Both the position numbers and the translations under genes were made by a program. Shown in pieces: positions 19,664-57,965 of a stretch of 64,000 bases of DNA (the first letter of the stretch is position 1; each line of letters begins with the position of its first letter). This DNA is from Biomphalaria glabrata (Eukaryota; Mollusca; Gastropoda; Planorbidae). The notes beneath the pieces are model-generated. The model saw only the letters and a list, made by a program, of their open reading frames with translations, was not told the origin of the DNA and made no database searches. The DNA is taken from NCBI RefSeq assembly GCF_947242115.1, contig NC_074728.1:20813042-20877041 (forward strand), written 5' to 3'.

Positions 19664-20781
19664 AGCCTTCTTGCCTCCAACAATGCTCTAATGATTAAAA
19701 AAAGGAAAAATTTCCGATTATGTGCACAACATTGCATCATAGTTTCCAAGTGCAATCAAAATAATCTTCTTTTGGAGTTCCTGATTCAGTCTGAAGTTAA
19801 TGTAGCTGTTCTACTTTTTGCTTTGCTGTTTCAATTATTTTCAATCTCCTTCTTTGAAAGAAAACATGAGGTACCCTGTAGACCTGACTAGTAGAATTAG
19901 CTTTAAAGCTTTAATTAAGACTTCTAAAATTTAGTTGTGCCTAGTTCTTGGACCTAGTACTAGATCTGGATCTTATTCATGTCATTCATCTTAGATCTAG
20001 TTCTATAATCATAATGTAGCTACAATAATCAATCTTATAACTTATATTCCTACAAAAATGTCTATATCTATGCTTCATTACAATATAATAGTTTAGCATA
20101 TTGCCGGAGTTTTGTAAGTGGAAGCCCTGTGTACATTTACAAAGGACGTACCAACCTCTTCAAACACCTATATAAATGGACTTGCATGTTCTAAAAAAGG
20201 TCTTTTTTGTACAGAGAAAAATACAAAAAAAATAGATGACTTTTAAACTTGATCTTTTTTCCTTAATTTTCATGTATTTAATATGCGTATGTTGTTAAAA
20301 AAATATAAGAAAAATGTGTAGGACCTTTTGAAGAGTGAGTCTCTTTGCTGCTATACGGTCTTACGTTGTTTTGAGGCCCGTCTCTTTACAACTTTTCCAA
20401 TTGGGAGTTCAATTAATTTAATCTGCAAAATACTTCACTGCTGTCTTATTTAGAATACTATTAATTTTGGTGAAATATATTCTAAAGAACAATTAGTTTG
20501 GTTGTTTGTGTATGCATATTACTGTTTGGGGTATTTTTTTTTTTTTTACTTTTATTTATTAGTAATTCATGTGGTGAGCAATTTAATTTAAAAAAAATAT
20601 ATATAAGTAAAAATCTGTATGAGCTAAAAAATGAAAAAAAATAAAATTCTACTAATAATTAGCTCAAACATTTGTCTTAGTCTCAAACTGCAAAGTTTAA
20701 TCAATTCATTTTGGCGCCTTTTTTTAAGCCCATGGAGCTGAAATTTAGCACATAAACTACCAAATATCGCTTTATTAATTA
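19664..20781. other. AT-rich spacer, no gene seen
   Basis: No exon or transposon is recognisable. Several GATCTAG words and poly-T tracts are present. Confidence 0.45.
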
Positions 20782-22187
20782 CTAGACATATATTACCCGC
20801 GACCCGCGGGTCTTTATTTGCGCATTACTGTCGATATAGTCACTGAGAGTGTTTTGTAAACAATTAAACGAAATAATAATGTAATAAGTAAAGCGAATGT
20901 GTCAATGTAAAAATAGCTAATAGGCTTAAATCCATTTTTTTTAAAATTAAAACATTTGCTTTTGAATAATCTAGTGGATTGGATTTAGATGTATGTTAAA
21001 CGTAGCTAATGATCCTTTCACGTTATTTCTCTTTCGCTACGAAAATAAAATTAGTTTTGCGAAAATGGTTTACCCGAAGTCGATACATTCTTATCTATTA
21101 AAAACGAAAAGAGCGATAGCTTTGTTAAATAAATGGGATTATAAAGTAACAATAAAACGAAATAATTTTAAGTACGCGAGTCATGAATAAATATAGATCT
21201 AGGCCTATCTCAACTCGGCTTCGCAGCTTTCGTAAACAAATGTAGCTTTAGTAAACCAAATTTGAATGTTTATTTGATCAAAATATGAAATGAATGGACT
21301 ATAATTAGTATGTTTATGTGTTTAAGTATAAAACTATCTGTGCGAAGAGAAGTTTTATCATCTTAGTGTTGAATTAGAGTTTTAGATCTAGGGATGGGAT
21401 TATAAAGTAACAATAAAACGAAATAATTTTTAGTACGCGATTCATGAATGAATATAGATCTAGGCCTTTAACTCGGCTTCGCAGCTTTCGTAAACGAATG
21501 TAGCTTTAGAAAACCAAATTTGAATGTTTATTTGATCAAAATATGAAATGAATGGACTTTAATTAATATGTTTATGTGTTAAAGTATAAAACTATCTGTG
21601 CGAGGAGAAGTTTTATCATCTTAGAGTTGAATTAGAGTTTTAGATCTAGGGATGGGATTATAAAGTAAACAATTAAACGAATTAATATTTAGTACGCGAT
21701 TCATTACTGAATTGTCTAATGAAAGAATGTTCGTCAGGAAATCTGTAATCACAGATATAAGGAACTAATTAATGTAAAAAAATGCTTTTGAAACACAAAA
21801 TTGAAGGTTAATTTTATTATAAAATGAAATCAATGGATCTTCTTTTGTCTTTTCATGTGTCAAAGTAAAAAACTATCTGCGCAAAGTGTATTTCTTAAAA
21901 TTAGATCTAGGTCTAAATCCTTTCTATCTTTTCTCATGTCAACATTGTAGACATGGCCTAGATCCATAAAATACTATAGCTGTAATAGAGTCGGACAACT
22001 TTATTTTTTTTGAGGGTCTTAAGTTTGTTTTAGGGCTACAATACATACACTACGGTCTAAGTTGGTACCCAAAGAACATTCCTGCCTAGTTTTATCAAGA
22101 TTGGTCAAGCGGTTTTGATGTCTATAAGTAACATACATACATACATACATACATACATACCCCTCACATTCTACTTTATAATATAGA
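20782..22187 (+). repeat. Tandem large repeat, unit 1 (~1.4 kb)
   Basis: It starts at GACATATATTACCCGCGACC and ends with GGTCAAGCGGTTTTGATGTC, a CATA microsatellite and ATTCTACTTTATAATATAG. The end signature resembles that of RTE-related or Helitron-like non-autonomous elements in invertebrates, but the class is not certain. Inside, the block AGTACGCG...CTCGGCTTCGCAGC occurs twice (near 21,170 and 21,430). Confidence 0.75.
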
Positions 22188-23876
22188 CTAGACATATATT
22201 ACCCGCGACCCGCGGGTCTTTATTTGCGCATTACTGTCGATATAGTCACTGAGAGTGTTTTGTAAACAATTAAACGAAATAATAATGTAATAAGTAAAGC
22301 GAATGTGTCAATGTAAAAATGGTGTGAATGAAGCTATCAAATCAAAACAGCTAATAGGCTTAAATCTATTTTTTTTTTCAAATTAAAACATTTGCTTGTA
22401 GGCCTACATATATTTGATTAAAAATTGAGATGAATAGACTTAATTTTGTATGTTCATGTGTTAAAGTAAAAAGTAGATCTTGAGGTAGACATAGATCTAA
22501 ATCTACACTAATCTAGTTGCCTTTTATAGAGTTCATTCTGTGTTGCGCATGCGTGACCTTTTTTCATGAATGAATATAGGCCTATCTCAACACGGCTACG
22601 CAGCTTTATTTAGCGAACAGCGAACGAATGTATTAAAAATGCTTTAGAAAAACAAATTTGAATGTTAATTTGATTAAAATATGAAATGAGTGGACAATAA
22701 TTAGTATGTTTATGTGTTAAAGCATAAAACTATCTTTGCGAAAAGAAGTTTTATTATCTTAGAGTTCAATAAGAGTTTTAGACCTAGGCCTAGGAATAGA
22801 CTCAGTAGAGAGATGTGTTAATCACTGTTAATGTGTAACCATTTGGTAATGTCTAATGAAAGGATGTTCGCCAGACATTACCCGCGGCCTGCGGGCCTAA
22901 GTTTGTGTTTACTAATCTAGTGGATTGGATTTAGATGTATGTTAAACTTAACTAATGATCCTTTCAAGTTTTTTCTCTTTCGCTACGAAAATAAAATTAG
23001 GTTTGCGAAAATGGGATTACCCGAAGCCGATAAATTCATATCTATTACAAACGAAAAGAGCGATAGCTTTGTTAAATGAATGGGATTATAAAGTGAACAA
23101 TTAAACGAAATAATGTTTAGTACGCGATTCATGAATGAATATAGATCTAGGCCTATCTCAACTCGGCTTCGCAGCTGTCGTAGATGAATGTAGCTTTAGA
23201 AAACCAAATTTGAATGTTTATTTGATCAAAATATGAAATGAATGGACTTTAATTAATATGTTTATGTGTTAAAGTATAAAACTATCTGTGCGAAGAGAAG
23301 TTTTATCATCTTAGAGTTGAATTAGAGTTTTAGATCTATGGATGGGATTATAAAGTAAACAATTAAACGAATTAATTTTTAGTACGCGATTCATTACGGT
23401 ATTGTCTAATGAAAGAATGTTCGTCAGGAAATCTGTAGTCACAGATATAAGGAACTAATTAATGTAAAAAATGCTTTTGAAACACAAAATTGAAGGTTAA
23501 TTTTATTATAAAATGAAATCAATGGATCTTCTTTTGTATTTTCATGTGTCAAAGTAAAAAACTATCTGCGCAAAGTGTATTTCTTAAAATTAGATCTAGG
23601 TCTAAATCCTTTCTATCTTTTCTCATGTCAACATTGTAGACATGGCCTAGATCCATAAAATACTATAGCTTTAATAGAGTCGGACAACTTTATTTTTTTT
23701 GAGGGTCTTAAATTTGTTTTAGGGCTACAATACATACACTACGGTCTAAGTTGGTACCCAAGGAACATTCCTGCCTAGTTTTATCAAGATTGGTCAAGCG
23801 GTTTTGATGTCTATAAGTAACATACATACATACATACATACATACATACCCCTCACATTCTACTTTATAATATAGA
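22188..23876 (+). repeat. Tandem large repeat, unit 2 (~1.7 kb)
   Basis: The first 120 bases and the last 500 bases are almost identical to unit 1. The middle differs: it gains a third start-like sequence (CATTACCCGCGGCCTGCGGG near 22,878) and a re-copy of the block around AACGAAAAGAGCGATAGC. The array seems built by insertion of one element into another followed by unequal exchange. The near-identity of the ends implies a recent duplication. Confidence 0.75.
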
Positions 23877-24099
23877 TTTGATCGAAAGCCAGGTGATCCA
23901 TCGTGGACCTTAAGGGAACTAAATATTGTATTGTACTATCCTTATTTCTGAGTAATATCCCTTTGCATATGTCCAACCCCATACAAAGGACATATGAAAA
24001 GGTAAAATGAAAATGAAAGGGAACTAAAGCAGAAAATAATTTAAAAAAAAAAAAAAAGCATTAACAATTTTTTTTTTTTTTTATAGAAACAAAGCTTAT
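23877..24099. other. Spacer, no gene seen
   Basis: Two opposed homopolymers (A-rich at 24,043, T-rich at 24,069) and a repeated word CATATG around 23,970-23,996 are the only features. Confidence 0.4.
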
Positions 24100-24525
24100 A
24101 TTGTGGAATAGAATCAATTAGTTTAAATCAGCCAGGCAATTTGCATGCGGGACCGCTTTCAACTTGATATCTGTTCGATTAAAAATATGTGTGCCTTTTT
24201 TTCTTTTTAAGCTTGAAGCTTTCTCATGCGCTATGATTTTATCACTTGTCTGGACCAGTTGTGAAAGGGGGAGGGAAGAAGGGGGGTATCTTTGTGAATG
24301 TTTACATGATCGTTTTTTTTTTCAATGCATAAAAAAATTCACACAGGTCTCCAGAGTCCTCAAGGGGACTAATTCAACGTAATTAACACATTTGTCAAGT
24401 ACGATTTCTTTCCCTTGTTCAACGCACCAAACAAAATAATTACTTACCAATAGTTAATTAACTAATTGGTTAATCTTTTCATCATACAGACAGAGTGAGT
24501 CTATATAAGCTTTGTAAAATTACAT
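24100..24525 (-). repeat. Family A repeat directly upstream of gene 2
   Basis: The order GAATCAATTAGTTTAAATCA, GGGGGAGGGAAGAAGGGGGG, AAGGGGACTAATTC, TTTCTTTCCCTTGTTCAA and CATACAGACAGAGTGAG matches other family A copies. It stops about ten bases before the first recognised exon of gene 2. Its tail contains CTATATAAGC, a TATA-box-like word about 35 bases upstream of that exon. Whether it works as a promoter is unknown. Confidence 0.65.
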
Positions 24526-24536
24526 CTCTTTTTCAG

Positions 24537-51558
<27,022 letters not shown>

Positions 51559-51774
51559 GCAAAGACAATACGACTAAACTAATCTCTGATCTATCTTTCG
51601 AACACTTAAACACGATTTAGTATTAGTGATTGCTTAAATTATTTATCCCCTCCAATTAAAAATTTCTGATGCGGATAATTTTACAAAAAAACAAAAACAT
51701 AAACTATCGTAGAATCATAGTTTTTTTGTTTGTTCTCTTAAAGTAGAAAAAATTGTTGGCGTATGTAAATAAAT

Positions 51775-51995
51775 AAATAAATTTTAGCTTTTATATAGCG
51801 CTACTTTCATGCTTATAGAATGCTCAGAGCGCTATATGTGGACAAGAATGGGGGTATATATGAAAAGGTTTTCCGTGCTGCCTTTAGGCGCTCAGTAAAC
51901 ACAACTCTGCTCGAGTCGGGTGTCGAACCTCATAGGTAGCCAAGCTAAGCCATGTTCAAGTGAACTTAACCTCTCGACCACGCTCCCCACTACGG
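51775..51995 (-). mobile_element. SINE-3 copy in the 3' UTR region of gene 2
   Basis: ATATAGCGCTACTTTCATGC, AGAATGCTCAGAGCGCTATA, CTCTGCTCGAGTCGGGTGTC and TTCAAGTGAACTTAACCTCT. It lies between the stop codon and the likely poly(A) signal, so it may be part of the mRNA in antisense orientation. Confidence 0.88.
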
Positions 51996-52087
51996 ATATA
52001 GATATGGATATATTTCCTATTTCACTGATTGCTATCAAAACAGCCTAAGTTATTGTTCATTTTTTTTAAATTTTCGTAAAAATCAGA

Positions 52088-52093
52088 AATAAA
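52088..52093 (+). terminator. Likely poly(A) signal of gene 2
   Basis: AATAAA is followed about 20 bases later by GACTTGTTTGTT, a GT-rich stretch. It is about 530 bases after the stop. An earlier AATAAATAAATAAATT at 51,768 belongs to the SINE-3 tail and could also serve. Confidence 0.5.
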
Positions 52094-52204
52094 GTCTAAC
52101 AACTTACAATGACTTGTTTGTTCAGCACAGTTTTGTTATCGTGAGCCTGTGTGTCGTCAAGGGATTTTGTTATGTTGACTGTCAAAGTACCAGTGACTTG
52201 GCGG

Positions 52205-52300
52205 AGTTTAGGTCATTGGTTAACACGCATGACTAAATGCATGACGCGTAGGACGTAATCATCTTCTTTTTTTTCAAGTAACGTCTGTATCATATAAGAA
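52205..52300 (+). repeat. Family D repeat
   Basis: TAGGTCATTGGTTAACACGC, ATGACTAAATGCATGACGCG, GACGTAATCATCTTC and CAAGTAACGTCTGTATCATA. Confidence 0.75.
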
Positions 52301-52435
52301 GAAGAAATACCAGTACGACGAAAGTCACAGGACAGGTGTTGAAGATTCTTCTTTTTCTTCTTCTTCTTCCTCGTTGTCATTAACATGTTGGGACGTTCAG
52401 ATGACTTGACCAATATACAAAATAAACTGAGCCAA

Positions 52436-53070
52436 GGGCGTAGCCGGGAGAGGAGGGGTTTCAACCGCCCCCCCCCCCCTCCAACAAGATGAAATGGAAA
52501 AGGAACTTTGTGACTGATTTTTGCTTTAATTTTGTTGTATTTAGGTGAAATTTTATTATTAAATAATAACTTGCCCCAGCGCACCGAGGTCGGTTTGGAT
52601 TTTAAAATCCCCTTTCAGGGCTTTTGCGGTTTAAACCCCCTTCTATAAAAGAAAAAAATAATGAAAACGACAATCCTTAAATTCCAATAGCATGGGGGAT
52701 CTTGTGTTTAATACCCCATCCAAATAATTTGTTTACGATACTCCCACCCCCCAGATGGTTTTGAGTTTGAAATCCCCCTACATATATTTTTGAGGTTGAA
52801 AACCCCCTCATCAATATTATTGTAAAGCAAACTAATAACTACAGTCACCAAATTCTATGAGCATAGATAAGTTGTTTTTTTTAGTTTGTTTAAAAAAAAA
52901 ATTCAGAAATATTTAGTTTAAGACCCCCCCCCAACAGATGGCTTTGACGATAAAACTTCCTTTTTTCGATATAAAATCTAAAGCAAACTACAGTCACCGA
53001 ATTCCAAGAACGTAGCCAAGAGAGGTTACAAGTTTCTACCAGCCGCTGGGCTCCATTAATAAAAGGCAGT
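52436..53070 (+). repeat. Family E repeat, longer copy
   Basis: AGGGCGTAGCCGGGAGAGGA, ACTACAGTCACCAAATTCTA, ACAGTCACCGAATTCCAAGA and CAGCCGCTGGGCTCCATTAA. The word 'AACTACAGTCACC' occurs twice within it, so the body has an internal period of about 140-150 bp. Related to 11,176-11,410. Confidence 0.6.
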
Positions 53071-53074
53071 GAAT

Positions 53075-53300
53075 AACATCTGCCGAAATTGAAAAAAGAC
53101 TAAATGTGGCTCAACATAGATGGCTGAGACGGATTATAGGAGTTAGTTATAGAGATTGCGTTTCATCCAAGGAAATTCTATGCAGAACTGGGAGTCGACC
53201 ACTTAGTAAGGTTGTAACGGAGTGTCGCATGAGGTTTGCGGACATGTTCTACGACAAAATCGATTACGCTTACTAAAAGATGCGATGACATGCAGGTCAC
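53075..53300 (+). mobile_element. LINE C-terminal fragment
   Basis: The frame gives ITSAEIEKRLNVAQHRWLRR, then IIGVSYRDCVSSKEILCR and TECRMRFADM, resembling the segment that follows the reverse transcriptase in RTE/R1-like LINEs. It is joined directly to the RNase H fragment below. Confidence 0.7.
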
Positions 53301-53319
53301 ACTTTCATAGAGAACCTCA

Positions 53320-54025
53320 GAGCAGTGGACACCAGGTGAATTGAGGGATAACTCGGGCGTTCGAGGCCATTAGGGCCCGAATGTTCCAACGCGAGACTAG
53401 TGCCACTACGGTGGTACTGGTCACTGACTCTCGCTCCAGTCTCCAAGCTATGGGTGGCGGCGGGGGAGGGTCGCCCGTAAAAGAATAGGCAATCGGCGCC
53501 GCAGATAACATCCGCCGAGCTATTGGAGCTGTCGTTTTCATGCAGTGGGCGCCTTCACATTGCGGCGTGAGGGGCAATGAAACGGCAGACGCCCTCGCAA
53601 GGGAGAGTGCTTTAGCAGCCAAACACCTCGAAGCACCAAGCACGTACTTACAAGCAACGGCACAAATCCAAGCACTCATTCATGAGAAGTGGTTAAAGTC
53701 CTGGGAGGAATCCGACAGAGCACATGGTGTCTGGCGACGATCCATGGTGGCGACTGAGGAGGTCAGAGCAGTCAATAGTTGCGCAGTGCAGAACGGAACA
53801 CTGTCCAATTGGGGCATACTTTGCCCGGTTCCGCACGAACTTTGACTCCCGATGCCGTCACTGTGGAGAGAGCGTCGAAACAGTGTCGCACGCCTTGTAC
53901 GAGTGTTCCCAGCTCCACGAGCTAAGGGGGGACCTGTCTGTGCAGTCACTCGACTTGTATGGTAGCTACGAGGCATTACGCCGAACGGCCCAGTTTCTTG
54001 CCAGAGCACTACGGGAGGACTAGTC
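53320..54025 (+). mobile_element. LINE fragment with RNase H domain
   Basis: VVLVTDSRSSLQAMG near 53,415 and MQWAPSHCGVRGNETADALA near 53,540 are RNase H motifs (TDSxSSL, WVPSHxGxxGNExAD) as found in jockey, I and R1 LINEs. Then CRHCGESVETVSHALYEC near 53,853 is the C-terminal C-C-H-C motif. One deletion and one frame change separate the parts. GC content is higher than around it, so it may be fairly young or from a GC-rich element. Confidence 0.88.
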
Positions 54026-54054
54026 CTTCCTGCTCTGATTTTTCAATAGGAGTT

Positions 54055-54175
54055 CATCCTAGGTCGTTGTGCTGGCCACGTGACACCCTTCTCATTAACC
54101 GTGGGCCGCAGAAAAAGATGATCCTAACACCATCTGGCCTATAGATTACAAGGTCTGAAAGAGGAACTTTACATG
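54055..54175 (+). repeat. SINE-1 tail half (plus orientation)
   Basis: GGTCGTTGTGCTGGCCACGT, CATTAACCGTGGGCCGCAGA, ATCTGGCCTATAGATTACAA and GGTCTGAAAGAGGAACTTTA. It abuts the end of the RNase H LINE. Confidence 0.85.
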
Positions 54176-54405
54176 TTTTTTTAATTCCCTAATAATTGAA
54201 GAAACTGTAGCCTACACCTTTCCCATACTTAAAATGAAACTTTTAATTTTTTTTTAGACAGTGGTAGCTACAATAAAATGTGCAAAATGCTTACTTATAG
54301 TTTTAAATATAGTTGTTTATCTAATTTTATAAATATATTTTTATGTTTATTGTGTGATTCTTTGTTTTTATTTTTTTCCGAAGACTCTCTTAAAAGACTA
54401 GAAGA

Positions 54406-54469
54406 ATGATTACTGCATGGCTTTGTTTTATCTCATGTCAGCTCGCACCAGAGACTTTCTCGGAGACAG
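54406..54469 (+). CDS. Orphan signal-peptide exon, paralogue of gene 3 exon 1
   Basis: It encodes MITAWLCFISCQLAPETFSE, then T and a phase-1 donor GTACAA. The exon at 61,740 has the same length (64 bp) and the same upstream text AGACTAGAAGA, and the 100 bases before both share TTTATTGTG-type words. No matching second exon follows within 7 kb. It may be an alternative first exon of gene 3 (phases agree) or the relic of a lost tandem gene copy. Confidence 0.75.
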
Positions 54470-54509
54470 GTACAATTGTATGACATGAAAAGACAAAAGT
54501 GATTGTATT

Positions 54510-54780
54510 GCCTGGTACAAATCTAGTACACTATATTTCTATCTCTATTCTTGAATTAAGTTGAACTTCGCACAATTGTCGATAACAATTCATAAATCAA
54601 TGAAAAAAATAATCCGATTTTTAAAATTAATTAGTGGTTGTTAATTCCTTTTGTTTGATATCGAAAAGTGGAGATTCCTCTTGCAGTACTGATCCATGTG
54701 ACAATAATTGTGCGGTTCTTTCCATTCAATTAGCTTTTGGTTTTGCAGACATTCTTTTGGACCGTTCAATTCTATAATCA
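54510..54780 (+). repeat. Family A fragment
   Basis: TCTATTCTTGAATTAAGTTG, AACTTCGCACAATTGTCGAT, TAATTCCTTTTGTTTGATAT and GTGCGGTTCTTTCCATTCAA. Confidence 0.65.
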
Positions 54781-55039
54781 TTTTTACTTATCCGCTCAAC
54801 CCTGCCCCGCCCTCTCGCCTAATAAAAAAAAATTTAGCTCCACGTATTACCTCGAGACTTTAATTCAGTGGCTAAGTTCATATAGAACTAGTTAATATAC
54901 TCTATGTTGCATTTTTTACCGCGCCCCCCAACAAAGTTTCACACAATTTTTTGGGCCTTCTTTTAAAATAAGAATGTTAACCCCAAACGTTTTATAGTAC
55001 CCTCCACTTTATGGACCCATCACCAAACACCATTCTTAT

Positions 55040-55290
55040 TTTATTTTGTCTTATCTAATACAGACGTTACTTCCAAAAAAGAAGATGATTACGTCTTACG
55101 CGCCATGCATCTAGTCATGCATGTTAACCAATGACTTAAATTTCTGACAAGTCACTGGTTTTCCTGGCTGGCTCAGACAACTCATTCCATGCTCTAATAG
55201 CACTAGAGAAGAAGGAGTATTGGAAGTCCTGGCATGTGGAACGAATTCTATGTATAGCACCTTTTGGATAGTTTTATTCCCCCACCCCCA
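55040..55290 (-). repeat. Family D repeat, longest copy (reverse)
   Basis: TTTTGTCTTATCTAATACAG, ACGTTACTTCCAAAAAAGAA, GATGATTACGTCTTACGCGC, TTTTCCTGGCTGGCTCAGAC and CATGCTCTAATAGCACTAGA. The order is the same as at 47,340-47,550. Confidence 0.78.
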
Positions 55291-56060
55291 GCCCAGCCAC
55301 AGAACATATTGACCATTTATATAGACCTACCAGGCTTTCAATATCCTCTGCAAAGCATGTCTTCTGGCAAAAAATAAAAGCAACCCATATCAATTCCTTT
55401 CAGCTGCTTTTTTTTATTCCAAATGTTAACAACACAAATCACTGACTTTGTCATTGCACTAAAATAACTTGACTAACCAGACAAAAACAAGCACAGTTTT
55501 CTAGAACATGTAACAAATTAGAGAGATATAGTCTGATAGAAAGAAAAACAGATAGACTTAGAGAAGAAGAGAAAGAATAAAAGAACAGGAAATGGATAAT
55601 AAACGAAAATTATGTTTTAAAAGTTTTATTTCAAAAACATACGTATTTATCTGTGCAAATGTCCTTCTCAGTTAGCGCCTGCCAACCCTTATATCCTGCC
55701 CTGAATTGTTTTAGATTTGGTTTCAACTCTTTGTATTATTTACTCGTTCTAGCTTAAGTGGTCATCGTTATAAGGTTGAAGAAGAGGATCATGTTAATAA
55801 TGAAACTCAAGGTACAGAGGCTTCAATAAAGGTGCCGTCTCCGACGACTTCGGAAGTAAAGAATGAAACATTCATTTAGGTGATAGGCTGCACCTTTGAT
55901 GCAGATGAATGAGGAAATTAAAAACACATTTCTAAGTTTATTTCTCAAACATTGAATACACTGCAATAGAAACAGAATGACAAATTTCCAAGACGAATAG
56001 CCATCGGTTGATTCAATTTTAGGTCTAAGTAATTTTAAACATCAACTTGATTATGAGAAT
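55291..56060. other. AT-rich spacer, no gene seen
   Basis: No exon matching the receptor genes is found, although exon 2 of a gene starting at 54,406 might have been expected here. Confidence 0.5.
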
Positions 56061-56069
56061 AATCTTTCC

Positions 56070-56261
56070 CAGGGGCGTAGCTAGGAATTTTCCATTGTTT
56101 GGGGACCCCGGGGGGGAGGGGGCTTGACTGCTTTGGGGGCCGCTGCATTTTGCGAAATATTTAATTTTTAATGTAAAAAACAATCATTTGGGGGCACCCC
56201 TCAAGTGGGGGCCCGGGGGGAATTTTTAAATTCTCCCCCCCCCACCCTAACTACGCCACTA
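56070..56261. mobile_element. hAT-type MITE, 192 bp, perfect target duplication
   Basis: Left end CAGGGGCGTAGCTAGG and right end AACTACGCCACTA; the 8-bp duplication ATCTTTCC flanks both sides (56,062-56,069 and 56,262-56,269). The interior is G/C-rich (GGGGGCCGCTGCATTTTGCG). No coding capacity. Confidence 0.88.
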
Positions 56262-56475
56262 ATCTTTCCTTTTAACGATGGCATCCCTTGACATTTCGTT
56301 TGTGTATTAAGTCAGGTACATTGACTTTTTATAATTACCTTTTGCTGTTGTTTTTTTCTGGAACAATAAATTCAATGTTAACTAAAAAGTATTAGCTTTG
56401 TGTCATTAGAACTTGAATAGTTGGTTTAAACATTGGCGCTTTTTGCATACGTTTGTTTAATTATCTAGTTAAAAA

Positions 56476-56752
56476 AAAAGAAGTTTCCCTTTGAGACGTA
56501 GTGATCTATGGGGGCAGATGATGTAAAGATCACCTGTTTCTGTGGAACACGGTTAACGAGGATGTGATGTTGCCAGTACAACAGCCAAACGCCTTTGCTT
56601 TCCACTACTACCCATTTAGAGCTGGATGGACTCAGAGGCACCCGAAAATCCAGAAATTAAAAATATACCAGTCTTCCCAAGGAGTCGAACCCTGGACCCA
56701 CGGTTCGGAAGCCAAGCGCTTTACCACTTTAGCACTCATCCATCGCGCCTCA
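56476..56752 (-). mobile_element. SINE-1, near full-length copy
   Basis: AGTTTCCCTTTGAGACGTAG at the tail end, ACGGTTAACGAGGATGTGAT in the body, AGTCGAACCCTGGACCC (B box on minus strand) and CCAAGCGCTTTACCAC at the head. It joins a LINE fragment at its head side. Confidence 0.88.
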
Positions 56753-56900
56753 ATTAAAGATGCCTTTACTCGGAAATGGGCGTATGCTGGCAAGACTACC
56801 TTACAAACAACCGATATAGACTGTATAGAAGCACGACTTAACATTAGACGCCTGGGCTGAGTTTGACTTGTATTCCGAATGGCATCTCCAAAGAGAACAA
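56753..56900 (+). mobile_element. Short LINE fragment
   Basis: TTAAAGATGCCTTTACTCGG then ACGACTTAACATTAGACGCC and GTATTCCGAATGGCATCTCC. It corresponds to the MGIRW...LRWAGHVxRM segment seen at 4,950 and 32,360, strongly decayed. Confidence 0.5.
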
Positions 56901-56995
56901 ATATAAAAAAAGGTTAATGAATATGTGGAAAAAACAACAACTCTTAAACAACAAGTGACTCATTGATGAGAAATATGTATGTACATGCCCTGCCA

Positions 56996-57965
56996 CCTCT
57001 CTCTCATGCCATGTCATATCTCTCATGCCATGTCACCTCTCTCTCTCTCATGCCCTGTCATATCTCTCATGCCATGTCACCTCTCTCTCATGCCCTGTCA
57101 TATCTCTCATGCCCTGTCATCTCTCTCATGCCCTGTAATATCGCTCATGCCCTGTCATATCTCTCATGCCCTGTCATGTCTCATGCCCTGTCACCTCTCT
57201 CATGCCCTGTCATCTCTCTCATGCCATGTCATATCTCTCATGCCCTGTCATATCTCTCATGCCCTGTCATGTCTCATGCCCTGTCATCTCTCTCATGCCA
57301 TGTCATATCTCTCATGCTCTGTCATCTCTCTCATGTCATGTCATATCTCTCATGCACTGTCATATCTCTCATGCCCTGTCATATCTCTAATGCCCTGTCA
57401 TCACTCTCATGCCCTGTCATCACTCTCATGCCCTGTCATCTCTCATGTCCTGTCATCACTCTCATGCCCTGTCATCTCTCTCGTGCCCTGTCATATCTCT
57501 CATGCCATGTAACCTCTCTCATGCACTGTCATATCTCTCATGTCCTGTCATCACTCTCATGCCCTGTCATCACTCTCATGCACTGTCATCACTCTCATGC
57601 CCTGCCATCTCTCTCGTGCCTTTTCATCACTCTCATGCCCTGTCATCACTCTCATGCCCTGTCATCTCTCATGCCCTGTCATCAGTCTCATGCCCTGCCA
57701 TCTCTCTCGTGCCCTGTCATCTCTCTCGTGCCCTGTCATCTCTCTCGTGCCCTGTCATCACTCCCATGCCCTGTCATCACTCTCATGCCCTGTCATCACT
57801 CCCATGCCCTGTCATCTCTCTCATGCCCTGTCATCTCTACCATGCCCTGTCATCTCTCATGCCCGGTCATCCCCCGTGCCTTGAAATCTCTCTTATGCCC
57901 AGTCATTACCCTCATGTTATGTCTCTCCTCTAATGCCTTATCATCTCTCTCATGCCCTGGCAACA
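56996..57965. repeat. 19-bp minisatellite, about 50 copies
   Basis: CTCATGCCCTGTCATCTCT with ATGTCATATCT and CACT variants. Units differ in length (15-19 bp), so three plus frames are all long and open (SHALSSLSCPVI-type reads). These are not genes. Confidence 0.95.

Noticed and set aside
20993-21190. 65-codon frame inside the 1.4-kb repeat
   Set aside because: The same block is re-copied at 22,915 and elsewhere with stops. No conserved domain is visible.
53540-54023. Host RNase H gene
   Set aside because: The motifs are those of LINE-encoded RNase H followed by the LINE C-terminal cysteine motif; the frame is broken and the 5' part is absent.
55291-56060. Second exon for the orphan signal-peptide exon at 54,406
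   Set aside because: I searched by eye for a GxxFxLxxP pattern after an acceptor in phase 1 and found none between 54,470 and 61,700.
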